This document shows positions 33,172 to 35,674 of a stretch of DNA of 35,674 nt, piece by piece. Position numbers and translations under genes: made by a program. Under the pieces are notes generated by a model that was given only the letters and a program-made list of their open reading frames with translations, was not told the origin of the DNA and made no database searches. The number at the start of each line of letters is the position of its first letter. The stretch's first letter is position 1. Location of the stretch: assembly GCA_005843805.1 (NCBI GenBank), contig SZXY01000061.1, forward strand, positions 1 to 35,674. The letters are read 5' to 3'. This DNA is from Chlorobium sp. (lineage in GTDB: Bacteria > Bacteroidota > Chlorobiia > Chlorobiales > Chlorobiaceae).

Positions 33172-34890
33172 ATGGCCAAAAAAATAGTTGTTGATCCGAT
33201 TCCCCGTATCGAGGGGCATCTGAGAATAGAGGCAAAGCTGAACGACAGCAACGTGATTGAGGATGCATTCAGCAGCGGTACAATGTGGCGCGGAATTGAG
33301 GTGATTCTCAAAGGGAGGGATCCAAGGGATGCCTGGGCATTTACCGAGCGTATCTGCGGTGTTTGTACCACGGTACATGCACTCGCTTCGGTGCGTTGCG
33401 TTGAGGATGCACTTGGAATAGCAATTCCAACCAATGCCCGCATCATCCGTAACCTGATGAATGCCACCCAGGTAACACAGGATCACCTGGTACATTTCTA
33501 CCATCTCCACGCCCTTGACTGGGTCGATGTAGTCAGTGCCCTCAAGGCAGACCCTAAACAGGCTTCCGCTATAGCCCAGAGCATCTCTTCCTGGCCGAAA
33601 TCCTCGGTAGGTTACTTCAAGGATCTGCAGCAGCGTCTTGTCGGATTTGTCGAAAGCGGCCAGCTTGGTATTTTCTCCAATGGCTACTGGGGTCATGCGG
33701 CCTACAAACTTCCGCCTGAAGTCAACCTCATTGCTGTTGCGCACTACCTTGAAGCGCTTGATTTCCAGAAAGAGATTGTCAAGATTCACACCATTTTCGG
33801 TGGCAAGAACCCTCATCCGAACTATCTGGTTGGCGGCATGGCCTGCGCCATCGATCCCAACAGCGACACTGCGATCAATATCGAACGTCTCTCGATGATC
33901 AAGAAAATCATTGACGACACCACCACGTTCATCGACCAGGTCTACATTCCCGATCTTCTTGCCATTGCAGGATATTACAAGGGATGGCTTTACGGCGGCG
34001 GGCTTGGCAACTATCTCAGTTACGGTGACTTTCCCGAAACCACTCTTGCAGATTTCAAGACCCTGCTCTGGCCAAGAGGAGCCATTCTCAACAAGGATCT
34101 CACTACCGTTATCGATGTTGATCCGAGGGATGCCTCCCAGGTTACTGAAGAGGTAAGTCACAGTTGGTACACCTACTCCAAGGGTGACTCGAAAGGGCTT
34201 CACCCATGGCAGGGAGAGACCAATCCGGCCTACACAGGCCCAAAACCACCTTTCGAGCATCTCGATACCGACAAGAAATACAGTTGGCTCAAGACTCCAC
34301 GCTGGAAAAACCACCCAATGGAGGTCGGTCCACTTGCCCGTGTGCTGGTTGCCTACGCCAAAGGTGATCCCATGATAAAGGAAACTGTTGGACTTGTACT
34401 TTCGACGCTTGGTGTCGGAGCGGAAGCGCTCTTCTCCACGCTTGGCCGCACCGCAGCCCGTGGCATCGAGTGCAAGCAGACCGCAGGCTTCATGCGTCAC
34501 TACTACGACCAGCTTGTAGCCAATATCAAGGCAGGCGACTACCGCACCTTCAACAGTGATCGCTGGGAGCCTTCCACCTGGCCTGAAGAGTGCAAGGGAT
34601 TTGGTTACACCGAAGCGCCACGCGGTTCACTTGGTCACTGGATCCACATCAAGGATCAAAAGATCAAGGAGTACCAGATCGTAGTGCCATCCACCTGGAA
34701 CGCCTCTCCACGAGACGCAAATGGCAATTCAGGTGCTTACGAGTCTGCGCTGAAGGGGACACCCATGCTCAATCCCGAACAGCCGCTCGAAATTCTCAGA
34801 ACGGTACACTCATTCGATCCCTGTCTTGCCTGTGCCTCTCATCTCTTCGACATGAATGGCAAGGAGATCACATCGGTAAAAATCGTTTAA
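33172..34890 (+). CDS. hupL: [NiFe]-hydrogenase large subunit
   Basis: A 572-residue catalytic subunit that splits H2 at a Ni-Fe centre. The N-terminal ligand motif is RICGVCTTVHAL with C62 and C65; the C-terminal motif is DPCLACASH with C551 and C554. The 15 residues after H557 (LFDMNGKEITSVKIV) are the peptide that a HupD/HyaD-type protease would remove after nickel insertion; no such gene is seen, so it must lie beyond the window or elsewhere. The protein has no signal of its own and should be exported with HupS by the Tat system. The opposite strand has a long open frame that is only a shadow. Confidence 0.96.
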   Translation: MAKKIVVDPIPRIEGHLRIEAKLNDSNVIEDAFSSGTMWRGIEVILKGRDPRDAWAFTERICGVCTTVHALASVRCVEDALGIAIPTNARIIRNLMNATQVTQDHLVHFYHLHALDWVDVVSALKADPKQASAIAQSISSWPKSSVGYFKDLQQRLVGFVESGQLGIFSNGYWGHAAYKLPPEVNLIAVAHYLEALDFQKEIVKIHTIFGGKNPHPNYLVGGMACAIDPNSDTAINIERLSMIKKIIDDTTTFIDQVYIPDLLAIAGYYKGWLYGGGLGNYLSYGDFPETTLADFKTLLWPRGAILNKDLTTVIDVDPRDASQVTEEVSHSWYTYSKGDSKGLHPWQGETNPAYTGPKPPFEHLDTDKKYSWLKTPRWKNHPMEVGPLARVLVAYAKGDPMIKETVGLVLSTLGVGAEALFSTLGRTAARGIECKQTAGFMRHYYDQLVANIKAGDYRTFNSDRWEPSTWPEECKGFGYTEAPRGSLGHWIHIKDQKIKEYQIVVPSTWNASPRDANGNSGAYESALKGTPMLNPEQPLEILRTVHSFDPCLACASHLFDMNGKEITSVKIV

Positions 34891-34902
34891 CCGGAGTTCG
34901 TC

Positions 34903-35586
34903 ATGGGGAGAATAATTGAAGAAATCTATGTCTGGAGGCTGCCTGTAAGGTTTTATCACTGGATCAATGCCCTCTGCACGGTAGCCCTTCTGGTAACAGG
35001 AATGTACATTGCCGCTCCGGTGTTCAATCCGCCTCTTGGTGAGGCGGTCTGGTACAAAGGGATGTCATGGTGGCGCTACATTCATTTTGCATCCGCCTTT
35101 ATTTTCATTGCCAACTTTCTCTTCCGCATGTACTGGGCACTTTTGGGCAACGACAAATACGGACGATTTGGCGGTTTCAGGCCCTGGTCGCCCTCTTGGT
35201 GGGGCGAGCCCTTCAAGGAACAGGTTGCCTCCTATCTCTTTCTGCGTTCAGACGAGCCGAACTATGTCGGGCACAACCCTGTTGCCGCCCTGGCTCACTT
35301 CCTGTTCATTTTCTGCGGATCGACCTTCATGATTTTTTCCGGCCTTGCGATGTATGGAGAAAACAATCCTGGAGGTTTCAACGAAACATGGTTTGGATGG
35401 CTGATACCGCTTTTTGGTGGCAGCTACACCCTCCATTTCGCGCATCATCTGGTAGCATGGATTTTCCCCATCTACCTCATCATGCACGTCTATGCGGTGT
35501 TACGTCACGATGTGGTTGACCGCAGCAGCGTCACCTCTTCCATCGTTACCGGCTACAAGCACAAGGTAGAGGAAGAGCCTGTCTGA
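34903..35586 (+). CDS. hupC: Hydrogenase b-type cytochrome subunit (HupC/HyaC)
   Basis: A 227-residue di-haem cytochrome b that takes electrons from HupS and passes them to quinone. Four membrane helices are visible. Candidate haem-ligand histidines lie in RFYHWINALCTV (helix 1), WRYIHFASAFIFIANFLFR (helix 2) and FAHHLVAWIFPIYLIMHVYAV (helix 4). The N-terminal IEEIYVWRLPVRFYHWINA is standard for the family. It begins 12 bases after hupL, completing hupSLC in the usual order. Maturation genes would be expected downstream, outside the window. Confidence 0.94.
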   Translation: MGRIIEEIYVWRLPVRFYHWINALCTVALLVTGMYIAAPVFNPPLGEAVWYKGMSWWRYIHFASAFIFIANFLFRMYWALLGNDKYGRFGGFRPWSPSWWGEPFKEQVASYLFLRSDEPNYVGHNPVAALAHFLFIFCGSTFMIFSGLAMYGENNPGGFNETWFGWLIPLFGGSYTLHFAHHLVAWIFPIYLIMHVYAVLRHDVVDRSSVTSSIVTGYKHKVEEEPV

Positions 35587-35626
35587 CAATCGAAAAATCT
35601 CTGATTATTATAAGCCTTTTGAGGCA

Positions 35627-35661
35627 GCGCCAATTCCCCCCCCGACGAGGGGGATTGGCGC
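35627..35661. repeat. Strong G+C-rich inverted repeat after hupC
   Basis: GCGCCAATTCCCCC (35627-35640) pairs with GGGGGATTGGCGC (35649-35661), broken only by one bulged T. There is no T tract after it, so it is not a classic terminator. It may be a dispersed palindromic repeat or a message-stabilising hairpin. The window ends 13 bases later. Confidence 0.55.
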
Positions 35662-35674
35662 AATATGGGAAGAT

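Noticed and set aside
32896-34500. 534-codon open frame on the minus strand opposite hupS and hupL
   Set aside because: It lies entirely against two certain hydrogenase genes, and its translation shows no recognisable domain. It is a product of strong codon bias.
1-35674. CRISPR array, prophage genes or a defence cluster
   Set aside because: No regularly spaced repeats, Cas, integrase, capsid or restriction-modification genes were recognised; the only accessory marker is the RhuM patch.

Overview
The window looks like a chromosomal segment of a green sulfur bacterium (Chlorobiaceae; Chlorobium or Pelodictyon type). This is an inference from gene content. The main clue is a complete eleven-gene NADH dehydrogenase-like operon, nuoA-B-C-D-H-I-J-K-L-M-N, that lacks the NADH-oxidising nuoE, nuoF and nuoG. 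It is followed directly by a membrane-bound [NiFe] uptake hydrogenase operon. No species can be named from the sequence alone.

Layout: (1) 1-1890 is a small accessory patch. It starts with the 3' part of a tRNA-Lys and its terminator, then a broken antitoxin-like gene, a RhuM-family gene and a possible transposase scrap. (2) 1953-13593 is mostly housekeeping: an LptF/LptG-type permease; a minus-strand pair (NFACT/RqcH-like protein and a hotdog thioesterase); dCMP deaminase and ribD; DoxX and a lone ABC ATPase; thiol peroxidase; a cytoplasmic GH13 glycosidase; ribE; and rarA. (3) 13594-16237 is a looser region holding a class B acid phosphatase (aphA-like) and a lone TolC-type channel behind a structured leader. 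(4) 16246-17954, minus strand, holds two tRNA-Leu genes, a HIT protein and a methyltransferase. (5) 18063-20571, plus strand, holds a PAP2-like membrane protein, a ferrochelatase-like protein, a TPR protein and a small membrane protein. (6) 20785-31847 is the nuo operon, ended by a strong terminator. (7) 32071-35586 is hupS-hupL-hupC, and the hup operon probably continues beyond the window.

Regions 6 and 7 together make an electron-transfer block. The hydrogenase (Tat-exported small subunit, Ni-Fe large subunit, cytochrome b) would feed H2 electrons into the quinone pool. The NDH-1 would couple quinone chemistry to proton movement, using an electron partner other than the NuoEFG module; ferredoxin is the usual proposal.

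The most notable direct observation is that the hydrogenase small subunit has the six-cysteine proximal-cluster pattern known from oxygen-tolerant hydrogenases, which is unexpected in an anaerobic lineage. Other points are a histidine-rich loop in NuoL, a ferrochelatase-like protein keeping the catalytic His and Glu, an RqcH-like protein keeping an Asp-Arg pair, a decayed toxin-antitoxin/RhuM/transposase patch beside a tRNA, and an exact 13-base repeat placed just before two neighbouring start codons. I saw no CRISPR array, no prophage and no clearly undescribed multi-gene system.
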